From NCBI GenBank assembly GCA_034090805.1, contig JAXDRV010000065.1, positions 1-13,136 on the forward strand: a stretch of DNA of 13,136 nucleotides. The letters run 5' to 3'. Source of the DNA: Ornithomonoglobus_A sp034090805 (GTDB lineage: Bacteria > Bacillota > Clostridia > UBA1381). Below are positions 5,708 to 13,136 of this stretch, piece by piece. The notes under the pieces were generated by a model, which was not told where the DNA came from, did no database searches, and was given only the letters and a program-made list of their open reading frames with translations. The number at the start of each line of letters is the position of its first letter. Position 1 is the first letter of the stretch. A program made the translations under genes and the position numbers.

Positions 5708-8038
5708 ATGGTGAAAAGAAATGTTGGTGCGGCGAAACGATTGTCGGCGGTGTTTCTTTCCTTGTGTATGCTGAGTGCAGCAGTGCCGGTGGGCGCAACA
5801 GGGACAGAGTATATACCTACGGGTGATGGTTTAGCTTTGCCTGACGAAACAGTGGATATGACGCCCGATGCGGATAAGTTTACGGTTGACGGCAAGGGCT
5901 TTGTACTGCTTGATGAGGATGAATCGGCTTATTATGTAACAACGACGGATGCCTATGGCGATATGGAGACGATTTCAGATGGTACTGAGGGTGGATTTGA
6001 AAATCCCACAGGTAAGCAGATTAACTATGATTCATACAAATCCGATGCGTTTTTAAATGGAGATTTTTTAACAAAGGGAAACAACTTCACTGCACTTGGA
6101 AATGACACAACAACCTATTACAAGCTGCCGCAGGGAATTATTGATAACATTGACAACAATCATGTGTGGAAGAGATTTGTTAACGATTATAGATCCGGTA
6201 CGGGAGTGCAAAGAGAATACACTACGGGTGTTTCGTTGCTTTCATGGACGGACTTTACCACATATGCCGGCAAGCTTGGCGCTGTAGACGGATTTTTAAA
6301 TTCCGATGCGTCGAACGCCGATATGTATTTTCTTCGAGATACGAACAACTGGGGCGGCGATTCCGCTTTGGCAATGTTTTGTACCGCAGATAAAAAATGC
6401 AAGCACTGGGGAAGATATGTAAGGCTGTACGGATTTTTAAGACCGGCGTTTTACTTAAAAAAGGACTTCTTTAAGACAACAAAAATCAATCTTGCGACTA
6501 TGGGTAAGAATGTCAAAGACGCTATCCGTACAGTATGCACGGACGATGAACTGATTGAGCTTTACGGCGTACGGGACTGTAAGACTTATTTCGGAATGGA
6601 TATTGATATTGCCTACATTGAGCTTTCGCTCAGAAACGGCAAGGACATCGGAGATGCAAATATTCTGGATACGGTTATTGCAACGGCGGAAAACGCAGTT
6701 GTGGATGAGTTTTGTTGGGAAGTCAGCGATGACGACGGGAACAGTTGGTATAAAGCGGAGGACGAAACGGGAAACAGTATTATTTTAACGGCAGAATATG
6801 CCGGTAAGCTGCTGCGCTGCAGAGCAGAATCGGACGGCGAGGAGATCAGCAGTGCGGTTCTTAGAATACCCAATCCCGAAATTGTGCAGACCCAAAATGC
6901 CAATCTTGAGGGATTTATGGAGGAAACGCCCGATAATTACCGGTTCACCGTAGACGGCAGGAGCTTTGTGCTGCTTGACACCTTTGATAACGACAAATCG
7001 ACCTATTATGTAACGACAACGGAAGCCTATGGTGATATGCAGACTCTGGCGGTAGAGAGCGGAGATTTTGAAGTTCCCACAGGGAAGCAGATTAACTATG
7101 ACGCATATAAATCCGATGCGTTTTTAAACGAAAATTTCTTAAAAAACGGCAATAACTTTTCTGTACTAAGCGATGACAGTACAACCTATTACAAGCTGCC
7201 GCAGGGAATTATTGATCACATAAACAAAGACCATGTGTGGTGGAGATTCGTCAATGAGTACAGAAAGCAAAATGGTGTGCAAAGCACATATAAAACAGGT
7301 GTTTCACTGCTCTCTTGGACAGATTTTATGATGTATGCGGATAAGCTCGGTGTAATGGATGTATTTTCCGACTCCAACTTAAACTTTGGAGATATTGAGA
7401 AAGCGTATTATCTCCGTGATACAAATAACTGGGGCGGTGATTCCGCATTAGCGGTTCTTCGTGTCGGAAGTAATGCTGTGGGCTGCACATATGTAGGTGT
7501 GGGCGCTCAGAAGGCAGGACTTTTGAGACCGGCATTTTATTTGGACAAAGATTTCTTTAAGACTGTAAAAATCGATCTTTCCCAAACAGGTGAAACGATT
7601 TTGGATATGATGCGCCAAAGATATTGTGTTGAGGATTTGACCGAACTGTATTCGGAAGAGGAATTAACCGAAAAGGGATTTTGGCACAGATATTCCATGA
7701 GGGCGTCTTACACCCTGTGCGACGACACAAAAGAGCTTACATCTCTTGCCGGTGTGTCAAGCCTTAAGGCAAATGTTACAATCAGAAACCTCAGCGACAA
7801 TGAAACGAATGTATTGCTTTTACTGGCGGTGTACGAAGAAAATGGTCATATGATAAAAATTGCAAAGAAAGAGGTTAGATTAGAGGCACAGAGCGATACG
7901 GAAAGCAGTGTAGCTATAGAGTCTCTTCCGGAAGGAGTTACGGATAAATATAAGGTGAGTGTAATGCTATGGGACGACGTGCATGAAATGTACTCGTTTA
8001 CCGGAAACAAACTTACGTTTGATAATAAGGGCAGATAA
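5708..8038 (+). CDS. Secreted multimodular protein B, paralogue of protein A
   Basis: 776 residues from ATG 5708. The signal peptide (1-~30) has a basic start (MVKRNVGAAKR), a hydrophobic core and probable cleavage after VPVGA; its sequence closely parallels that of protein A. Lectin-like modules lie at 58-256 and 413-618, an Ig-like module at 301-388 and the beta-sandwich tail at 664-776. The order is identical to protein A, so the two genes are tandem duplicates that have since diverged. No catalytic motif, anchor or sorting signal is visible. The long gap after protein A (149 bases) holds a strong stem-loop but no convincing promoter, so it is probably in the same operon. Function is unknown; binding of a glycan or of the cell surface is inferred from module type and neighbours. 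The low similarity of its Ig-like unit to the others suggests it is an older copy. Confidence 0.85.
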   Translation: MVKRNVGAAKRLSAVFLSLCMLSAAVPVGATGTEYIPTGDGLALPDETVDMTPDADKFTVDGKGFVLLDEDESAYYVTTTDAYGDMETISDGTEGGFENPTGKQINYDSYKSDAFLNGDFLTKGNNFTALGNDTTTYYKLPQGIIDNIDNNHVWKRFVNDYRSGTGVQREYTTGVSLLSWTDFTTYAGKLGAVDGFLNSDASNADMYFLRDTNNWGGDSALAMFCTADKKCKHWGRYVRLYGFLRPAFYLKKDFFKTTKINLATMGKNVKDAIRTVCTDDELIELYGVRDCKTYFGMDIDIAYIELSLRNGKDIGDANILDTVIATAENAVVDEFCWEVSDDDGNSWYKAEDETGNSIILTAEYAGKLLRCRAESDGEEISSAVLRIPNPEIVQTQNANLEGFMEETPDNYRFTVDGRSFVLLDTFDNDKSTYYVTTTEAYGDMQTLAVESGDFEVPTGKQINYDAYKSDAFLNENFLKNGNNFSVLSDDSTTYYKLPQGIIDHINKDHVWWRFVNEYRKQNGVQSTYKTGVSLLSWTDFMMYADKLGVMDVFSDSNLNFGDIEKAYYLRDTNNWGGDSALAVLRVGSNAVGCTYVGVGAQKAGLLRPAFYLDKDFFKTVKIDLSQTGETILDMMRQRYCVEDLTELYSEEELTEKGFWHRYSMRASYTLCDDTKELTSLAGVSSLKANVTIRNLSDNETNVLLLLAVYEENGHMIKIAKKEVRLEAQSDTESSVAIESLPEGVTDKYKVSVMLWDDVHEMYSFTGNKLTFDNKGR
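5879..6475 (+). repeat. Lectin-like module 3 (protein B, first; alpha type with beta-like C-terminal part)
   Basis: 199 residues. The N-terminal two thirds match the alpha subtype (LDEDES without insert, GKQINYDSYKS, HVWKRF, REYTTGVSLLSW). The C-terminal third carries GFLNSDASNADMYFLRD and CTADKKCKHWG, which match beta modules 2 and 6. The copy therefore looks like a mosaic. Confidence 0.8.
6608..6871 (+). repeat. Ig-like module 2 (protein B), divergent
   Basis: 88 residues with the same skeleton (ILDTVIATAEN, CWEVS-D-G-SWYKAEDETG, YAGKLLRCRAE, RIPNP) but a much more diverged and acidic sequence than the other four copies. It has an extra Cys in place of the usual residue before the first Trp. 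Confidence 0.65.
6944..7561 (+). repeat. Lectin-like module 4 (protein B, second; beta type)
   Basis: 206 residues, the longest copy. It has LDTFDNDKS, HVWWRF and YKTGVSLLSW, an extended loop before YYLRD (SDSNLNFGDIEKA) and a glycine/valine-rich loop before AGLLRPAF. The linker after it (DLSQTGETILDMMRQRYCVEDL) closely matches the one after module 7, which marks those two as counterparts. Confidence 0.8.
7697..8035 (+). repeat. Beta-sandwich tail module (protein B)
   Basis: The same fold pattern as the tail of protein A: KANVTIRN, NVLLLLAVYEENGHM, EAQSDTESSVAIES, then VSVMLWDDVHEMYSFTGNKLTF. The usual KP-T ending has changed to YSFTG. Confidence 0.55.
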
Positions 8039-8091
8039 GCAGTGATGTTTTATGTATAATGGAACGGCATAAAGCAAAAGGAGGAAACTTG

Positions 8092-11000
8092 ATGAAACGT
8101 TATTTCATTACTGTTATAACAGTGCTTGTACTGGTATGTAATGTTGTTCTTGCGGATGGAATACCTGTGCGGGAGGTTGGATATAGTTTTGAATCGGACG
8201 CTGCTGTAGGTGAATCGCTTTATGAAACCGAGCTTAGCTTGGACGGTTACGCAATGGGTACGAAACTAACATATACCTTATCGGACGGCAAGGAAAGCGT
8301 AAATGCCGATGTTACAATCAGAAGCGAAAATTTCCAAGAAAAGAATGCTGTGCTGATTTTTAAGGCGTTAAATTCAAATGGTAGGTTTTATTTAACGACA
8401 ACGCCGGTTACAATAGCGGCAAACGGAGACACGTCTGCTAAAGTTTCTCTGAATGGACTCGAAAATGCGGCGGACGGATACCGGTTGAGTCTGTACCTGT
8501 GGGATGCCTTCAATACATTAAAACCATTGACAAAAAGCCTGACAATTCTTCAAAACAGCGATTCGATGGTTGATGTGTCTGTTTCTGTACGCACAGGCGC
8601 AGCACTTTCGCAGGTTAAATTGCTTGATACATTGGTTGCGGCTGTGAGCACAAATACAAAAACAGCTTACCAATGGCAGATTAGCCGTGACGATGGAGCA
8701 AGCTGGACGGACATAAATGGTGAAACCTCGGCGGAGCATATCGTAAGTGCGGCGGAAGCGGGTGCGAAGGTACGTTGTGCGGTAACAGAGGACGGATATA
8801 TGTATGCGGCAAGCACTGCGGTACAAATTCCCGATTACGAAGTTAATGCAACGGGTAACGGGATTGCCGTACCTGACCAAACAGCGGATACAACACCCGA
8901 TACGTATAAATTCACAGTTGACGGCAGGGGCTTTGTACTGCTTGATACCTTTGATAACGACGAGTCGACCTATTATGTGACAACTACGGACGCCTATGGC
9001 GACTTAAACGTGCTTACAACCGGTGATTTTGAAAATCCCACAGGTAAGCAGATTAACTATGATTCATACAAATCCGATGCGTTCTTAAACGGAGAATTTT
9101 TAACAAACGGAAACAACTTCACTGCGCTTGGCAATGACACAGAAACCTATTACAAGCTGCCGCGGGGGATTGTTGACAACATTAACAAAAATCATGTGTG
9201 GACAAGATTTGTCAACGATACTCGATTCGGTGAGGGAGTGCAAAGAGAATACACTACGGGTGTTTCGTTGCTTTCGTGGACGGACTTTACAACATATGCC
9301 GGTAAGCTTGGCGTAATGGATGTATTTAATGATGTCAATACGAAAGATGCCAATGTATATTTTCTGAGAGATACAAATAATTGGGGCAATGATAATGCTT
9401 TAGCGCTTTTCGGCGGAGCAAAGTATGAAAAAAAGTGCTTGCATATAGGCTGGTACGTTGAGGAGTACGGGCTTTTGAGACCGGCATTTTACCTGAAAAA
9501 GGACTTCTTTAAGAGTACAAGGCTTGATTTGGATGCAACAGGTGAAAATGTCAGGACGGCTATACGCAATGCCTGCACCGACGAAGAATTATTCATGCTT
9601 TACAATTCGGAGGAGTGCAAGACATACTTTAACATTGAAAGCTCAATCAAAGTCACAACAGCTGTGCGCAGCGGAGCAGAGCTTGCTAATGTGAAGTTGC
9701 TTGACACCTTGACTGCAAGCGTGAGCGAGGGTGTGGCGACCGAATATAAATGGCAGACGAGGACCGGTGAAGGTGACAAGTGGACCGAAATTGAGGGTGC
9801 CACATCAAATGAGTACATTGTAAGTGCGGCGCAGGCTGGCAAGCAGGTGAGCTGTGCGGCAAAGGTGAACGGTATGTGGATTTACAGCAAAGCTGTACAA
9901 ATTCCAATGTATGAAGCTGCTAAAACGGGTGATGGCGCCGCTGTGCCCGAGGGGACGATTGATACAACGGCAGATTCGGATAAATTCACAGTTGACGGCA
10001 AGGAGTTTGTACTGCTTGACACCTTTGATAACGACGAGTCGACCTATTATGTGACAACTACGGACGCTTACGGCGATATGCAGCTCAAAACAGATGGCGA
10101 ATGGTGGACTCTTTCGGGCAAGGAAATTAACTATGACGCACATAATGTCACCGACTTTTTAAACGTAGACTTTTTAACAAACGGAAATAACTTCACTGCA
10201 CTTGGAAACGACACAACAACCTATTACAAGCTGCCGCAGGGTATTATTGATAACATTAACAAAAATCATGTGTGGTGGAGATTTGTCAATGACTACAGAA
10301 AGGAAAATGGCGTTGAGAGCACATATCAGGCAGGAGTTTCATTCCTTTCATGGACGGACTTTACCACATATGCCGGTAAGCTTGGCATCAAAGACGGATG
10401 CTTGAATTCAAATGTTGCAAATGCCGATACATACTTCCTCAGAGATACGAACAGCTGGGGCGGCGATACTTCTTTGGCACTGTTTTATACCACAGATAAA
10501 CAATGTAAGCATTGGGGGCAATATGTAAGGGAGTACGGACTTTTGAGACCGGCATTTTACCTGAAAAAGGACTTCTTTAAGACAACAAAAATCAACCTTG
10601 CTACTATGGGTGGAAATGTTAGAACAGCAATTCGGGAGGCTTGTACCGACGAGGAGTTGAAAAAACTTTACACCGAGGAAGAATGTGAGGACTATTTTGG
10701 AATTGTACGTCCGTTAAGCGTCAAAACAGCGGTACGCAGCGGAAAGCTCCTTGAAAATGTTGAGCTTCTTGACACCTTGACTGCAAGCTTGAACAAAAAT
10801 GTGGCAGCAGATTACCGGTGGCAGGTTAGCCGTAACAACGGAGCGAGCTGGGCGGACATTGCCAATGAAACTTCGACGGAGTACATTGTCAGTGCCACAG
10901 AAGCCGGAGCGCTGGTGCGCTGTACGGCAACAGTAGCCGGAAATTCAGTCAGCGGAGAAGCGGTACGGATTCCGAATCCCGTTATCAAGACGCCGGAAGC

Positions 11001-13136
11001 TGTTAATCTTGATGCTTTTGTGGAAAAAACGCCGAATGAGTTTCGTTTTGAGGTTGACGGTAAGACGTTTGTGCTGCTTGATACCTTTGATAATGACGAG
11101 TCAGCCTATTATGTGACAACTGCGGATGCCTACGGCGATATGCAAACAATTACAAACGGAGCAATTCCCGTGGGGAAGAAGATTAACTACGATGCATACA
11201 AATCCGACACATTCTTAAACGGTGATTTCTTAACAAAGGGAAATAATTTTACTGCGCTTGGCAATGATACAACCACTTATTACAAGCTGCCGCAGGGAAT
11301 TATTGATAACATAAACAAAAATCATGTATGGTGGAGATTCGTCAATGACTATAGAAAGCAAAATGGCGTGCAAAGCACATACAAAACAGGTGTTTCGTTG
11401 CTTTCGTGGACAGATTTTTCGACATATGCAGAAAGAATCGGACAGTTGGATGCATTTGAAGATGCTAACGTTAAGGACGCCGATGTGATGTTCCTTCGAG
11501 ATACGAACAATTGGGGAGGAAATAGTGCTGTAACGGTGTTCGGAACGGGAAAGTATGAGAACAAATGTATCTATGTTGAAAATCAGTCCAAAACCCCCTT
11601 TGGTCTTTTGCGTCCCGCATTTTACTTAAAGAAGGATTTCTTCCGGACCGTAAAACTTGACCTTTCTCAGACAGGCGAAAGCGTTTTGGACGTTATGCGC
11701 GGAAGATATTCTATAGAAGATCTGACAGGCATTTATACGGAGCAGGAGCTGACAGAAAACGGATTTAGACGAAGAGGAGAAACCAACGGCAATACATTAA
11801 AAATAGAATCAATTGCCGTAGGAAATGTTTTCACTGATGCGGAGGATGCTAAAATAAGAATAAATTCCTCGTCACCTGCCGTTAGTTATCGTATTACGGA
11901 TTATGACGACAAGGTTGTAAAATCCGGTACCGCAAATACGGTATATGATTTTGCAGAATTGGATTTTAACAGTCTTGACGTGGGATATTATGAACTTTCC
12001 GTTCAGAACGGCAATACCTTTGATGATAGTGCTGAGAAAAAGACTACATCCTTTGCGATTATTCCGGAATATGATTTTTCGCAGGTAACCAATTCACCCT
12101 TTGGAATCAATACGCATTTTGAATTGAATTGGCTCGGATGGGATATAAAAACAATCTCACTTCTTAAAAAAGCCGGTGTAAAAAGCGTGCGTGACGGATA
12201 TGAATGGCACAGCATGGAATCTGAGGTCAAGGGAGAATACAAGAACTATTATTTCTTCCCGTATGAGCAAGCAAGACTGCGACAGGCGGGTATTGACTAC
12301 CTTTATGTGGCGGGCTCGTATAACAAGTTCTATGATAACGATGCTTCACCGTATACCGACGAGGGAATGCAGGGTCTTGCAAATTACGCAAAGAAAGCCA
12401 CCGAATTATATAATTATAACTACGGCGATTATAAGCTCAAATATATGGAAATGTACAATGAATGGTACACTGCTGCCGGAGATAAGGGGGATGGTCCTGC
12501 GGACTCGTCACCCGAGAATTATATTAAAGTGTTCCAAAAGATGTATGAAACCGTTAAGACGGCATACCCGAATATGACAATGTTTTTGAATATTTATCCG
12601 CAGGAAACAAATTCCGAGGGATTGTTGAAACTGGGAGGATTGAATTACTGCGATGGATATGCAATTCATCACTATAATTATTCGCTTAATAACGAGGACC
12701 CGGAAAATCCCGAATGCGGTCTGGGTTCGGTGATAGACAAAACGCAGAATATGGTTGCAAAATATAATACCGATAATAAGGGAATGAAATTCTGGCTAAG
12801 TGAGTTTGGCTGGCCTGCGGTATCGGCACCGGACTGGGGAGTTCTGATTACAGAAAAGGAACAGGCGGAGTATCTTGTAAGAGGCTTTGCGGTCGCTTTG
12901 TCCAAGGGTATGGAGCGAGTATATTGGTATGATTTCATGAACGACCGAGATCGAAATCATAAATATGAGGACGATTGCGAGTCGCACAAGAAAAACGGCG
13001 AGTATAATTATGGGTTGATTAGAAATGGATTTGACCGAACATACGGAGCGCATACGCCCAAGAGAAGCTATGTTGCTTATGCCAATATTACCAGAGAGCT
13101 TGCGAACAAGAGCTTTGTAAGGGTTGATAAAGCAGA
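8092..13136 (+). CDS. Secreted multimodular protein C with clan GH-A catalytic domain (3' end outside window)
   Basis: Starts at ATG 8092 with AGGAGG at 8079-8084 seven bases upstream, and stays open to the window end (1681 codons). Residues 1-~21 are a signal peptide with probable cleavage after VVLA. Then follow a tail-type module (55-154), Ig (159-247), lectin-like (274-474), Ig (519-605), lectin-like (632-830), Ig (875-961), lectin-like (986-1185), a beta-sandwich spacer (~1230-1325) and a TIM-barrel hydrolase from ~1337. Catalytic signs: R1367 on strand 2, probable acid/base Glu1457 in MEMYNEWY, HHY at 1526-1528, probable nucleophile Glu1571 in FWLSEFGW and strand-8 Trp1612 (YWYDF). The 114-residue spacing of the two glutamates fits retaining clan GH-A enzymes, nearest in feel to GH39 or GH5; substrate unknown. 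As it lies 53 bases after protein B, co-expression is likely. A cell-wall anchor, if any, would be in the missing part. Confidence 0.88.
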   Translation, partial: MKRYFITVITVLVLVCNVVLADGIPVREVGYSFESDAAVGESLYETELSLDGYAMGTKLTYTLSDGKESVNADVTIRSENFQEKNAVLIFKALNSNGRFYLTTTPVTIAANGDTSAKVSLNGLENAADGYRLSLYLWDAFNTLKPLTKSLTILQNSDSMVDVSVSVRTGAALSQVKLLDTLVAAVSTNTKTAYQWQISRDDGASWTDINGETSAEHIVSAAEAGAKVRCAVTEDGYMYAASTAVQIPDYEVNATGNGIAVPDQTADTTPDTYKFTVDGRGFVLLDTFDNDESTYYVTTTDAYGDLNVLTTGDFENPTGKQINYDSYKSDAFLNGEFLTNGNNFTALGNDTETYYKLPRGIVDNINKNHVWTRFVNDTRFGEGVQREYTTGVSLLSWTDFTTYAGKLGVMDVFNDVNTKDANVYFLRDTNNWGNDNALALFGGAKYEKKCLHIGWYVEEYGLLRPAFYLKKDFFKSTRLDLDATGENVRTAIRNACTDEELFMLYNSEECKTYFNIESSIKVTTAVRSGAELANVKLLDTLTASVSEGVATEYKWQTRTGEGDKWTEIEGATSNEYIVSAAQAGKQVSCAAKVNGMWIYSKAVQIPMYEAAKTGDGAAVPEGTIDTTADSDKFTVDGKEFVLLDTFDNDESTYYVTTTDAYGDMQLKTDGEWWTLSGKEINYDAHNVTDFLNVDFLTNGNNFTALGNDTTTYYKLPQGIIDNINKNHVWWRFVNDYRKENGVESTYQAGVSFLSWTDFTTYAGKLGIKDGCLNSNVANADTYFLRDTNSWGGDTSLALFYTTDKQCKHWGQYVREYGLLRPAFYLKKDFFKTTKINLATMGGNVRTAIREACTDEELKKLYTEEECEDYFGIVRPLSVKTAVRSGKLLENVELLDTLTASLNKNVAADYRWQVSRNNGASWADIANETSTEYIVSATEAGALVRCTATVAGNSVSGEAVRIPNPVIKTPEAVNLDAFVEKTPNEFRFEVDGKTFVLLDTFDNDESAYYVTTADAYGDMQTITNGAIPVGKKINYDAYKSDTFLNGDFLTKGNNFTALGNDTTTYYKLPQGIIDNINKNHVWWRFVNDYRKQNGVQSTYKTGVSLLSWTDFSTYAERIGQLDAFEDANVKDADVMFLRDTNNWGGNSAVTVFGTGKYENKCIYVENQSKTPFGLLRPAFYLKKDFFRTVKLDLSQTGESVLDVMRGRYSIEDLTGIYTEQELTENGFRRRGETNGNTLKIESIAVGNVFTDAEDAKIRINSSSPAVSYRITDYDDKVVKSGTANTVYDFAELDFNSLDVGYYELSVQNGNTFDDSAEKKTTSFAIIPEYDFSQVTNSPFGINTHFELNWLGWDIKTISLLKKAGVKSVRDGYEWHSMESEVKGEYKNYYFFPYEQARLRQAGIDYLYVAGSYNKFYDNDASPYTDEGMQGLANYAKKATELYNYNYGDYKLKYMEMYNEWYTAAGDKGDGPADSSPENYIKVFQKMYETVKTAYPNMTMFLNIYPQETNSEGLLKLGGLNYCDGYAIHHYNYSLNNEDPENPECGLGSVIDKTQNMVAKYNTDNKGMKFWLSEFGWPAVSAPDWGVLITEKEQAEYLVRGFAVALSKGMERVYWYDFMNDRDRNHKYEDDCESHKKNGEYNYGLIRNGFDRTYGAHTPKRSYVAYANITRELANKSFVRVDKA
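8254..8553 (+). repeat. Beta-sandwich tail-type module, here at the N-terminus of protein C
   Basis: LTYTLSDGKESVNADVTIRS, AVLIFKALNSNG, IAANGDTSAKVSL, then LYLWDAFNTLKPLTKSLT. This is closest to the tail of protein A but comes first rather than last in the chain. Confidence 0.6.
8566..8832 (+). repeat. Ig-like module 3 (protein C, first)
   Basis: 89 residues: VKLLDTLVAAVST, YQWQISRDDGASWTDI, HIVSAAEAGAKVRCAV, AVQIP. Unlike the other four it follows a tail module instead of a lectin-like module. Confidence 0.7.
8911..9513 (+). repeat. Lectin-like module 5 (protein C, first; alpha type with insert)
   Basis: 201 residues. It is alpha-like in GKQINYDSYKS, HVWTRF and REYTTGVSLLSW, but it carries the LDTFDNDES insert found in beta modules. 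Its variable loop (GGAKYEKKCLHIGW) resembles that of module 7. Confidence 0.8.
9646..9906 (+). repeat. Ig-like module 4 (protein C, second)
   Basis: 87 residues, almost the same as the protein A copy (4143-4403) at the DNA level, including long unbroken matches around GTGAGCGAGGGTGTGGCGAC. This indicates recent duplication or gene conversion. Confidence 0.75.
9985..10581 (+). repeat. Lectin-like module 6 (protein C, second; beta type)
   Basis: 199 residues and 597 bp, exactly the length of module 2 and its closest relative (DGEWWTLSGKEINYD, GCLNSNVANADTYFLRD, CKHWG). Differences cluster in the segment after EINYDA, and one of the two loop cysteines is Tyr (YTTDKQC). Confidence 0.8.
10714..10974 (+). 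repeat. Ig-like module 5 (protein C, third)
   Basis: 87 residues: ENVELLDTLTASLNKN, YRWQVSRNNGASWADI, EYIVSATEAGALVRCTA, VRIPNP. The RIPNP ending and the following linker match the protein B unit, supporting a common origin of the B4 and C7 segments. Confidence 0.7.
11047..11646 (+). repeat. Lectin-like module 7 (protein C, third; beta type)
   Basis: 200 residues, with HVWWRF, YKTGVSLLSWTDFS and LRDTNNWGGN, ending RPAFYLKKDFFR. It has the shortest first loop (MQTITNGAIPVGKKINYD) and a distinct loop, GTGKYENKCIYVENQSKTP, before FGLLRPAF. It directly precedes the spacer and catalytic domain. Confidence 0.8.

Noticed and set aside
8055..8060. TATAAT between proteins B and C as a promoter
   Set aside because: No -35-like hexamer lies 16-18 bases upstream and the TG spacing is wrong for an extended -10; AT-rich gaps produce this hexamer by chance. 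A weak internal promoter cannot be excluded.
4097..9907. Antisense open frames over the Ig-like and lectin-like modules
   Set aside because: They repeat at matching places because the sense DNA repeats, lack Shine-Dalgarno sequences, and have Ser/Pro/His-rich low-quality translations.
3622..10405. Recurrent ~60-residue open frames in a second frame within lectin-like modules (3622-3804, 6096-6287, 9128-9316, 10202-10405)
   Set aside because: They lie in the same place in several modules and resemble each other only because the underlying coding DNA is repeated; they lack ribosome binding sites.
3399..11646. Diversity-generating retroelement acting on the lectin-like modules
   Set aside because: No reverse transcriptase, accessory gene or template repeat is visible, and the loop differences include indels and all base types rather than adenine-only substitutions. 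Only the fold-level analogy is kept as a finding.
3399..11646. CRISPR array or intergenic tandem repeat
   Set aside because: The repeats are ~1 kb, in frame and protein-coding; no short direct repeats with unique spacers were found.

Overview
The window reads as a carbohydrate-utilisation locus of a low-to-moderate-GC Gram-positive bacterium, most likely an anaerobic gut- or rumen-type clostridium (Bacillota). This is inferred from the strong AGGAGG-type ribosome binding sites, consensus sigma-A promoters, very AT-rich intergenic DNA, Gram-positive-style signal peptides, and a tail domain with an LWD...KPLT signature common in clostridial secreted glycosidases. No rRNA, tRNA, CRISPR array, transposase or phage gene is visible.

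All genes are on the + strand. (1) An AraC-family regulator (319-1164) follows a perfect TTGACA-N17-TATAAT promoter and is closed by an intrinsic terminator (1309-1333). (2) A roughly 490-bp AT-rich gap holds two more terminator-like hairpins, a direct repeat (possible operator) and an extended -10 promoter. (3) A cytoplasmic glycoside hydrolase of the alpha-galactosidase (GH-D) type (1657-3138) follows. (4) Three consecutive secreted proteins, here called A (3231-5558), B (5708-8038) and C (8092 to beyond the window end), are built from the same three modules. These are a ~200-residue lectin-like module ending in RPAFYLKKDFFK (seven copies; resembles the domain annotated as DUF6273), a ~87-residue Ig-like module (five copies), and a ~110-residue beta-sandwich tail module (three copies). 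Protein C also carries a clan GH-A (GH39/GH5-like) catalytic domain with both catalytic glutamates visible. It runs off the right edge and is open for at least 1681 codons.

A working model: the regulator senses a sugar and controls the locus. Proteins A and B are secreted, non-catalytic, multivalent proteins that may bind a glycan or coat the cell. Protein C presents the same modules next to a hydrolase that cuts the glycan outside the cell, and the GH-D enzyme removes residues from imported oligosaccharides inside. No transporter lies in the window.

The most unusual content is the seven-copy array. Conserved scaffolds carry three variable loops, the largest just before the conserved (Y/F/A)G-x-x-RPAF motif, where C-type-lectin-fold proteins diversify. 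There are signs of recent block duplication (936 bp shared by A and C) and loop exchange between copies. A second oddity is a string of tiny overlapping ORFs with repeated Shine-Dalgarno sequences in front of protein A.
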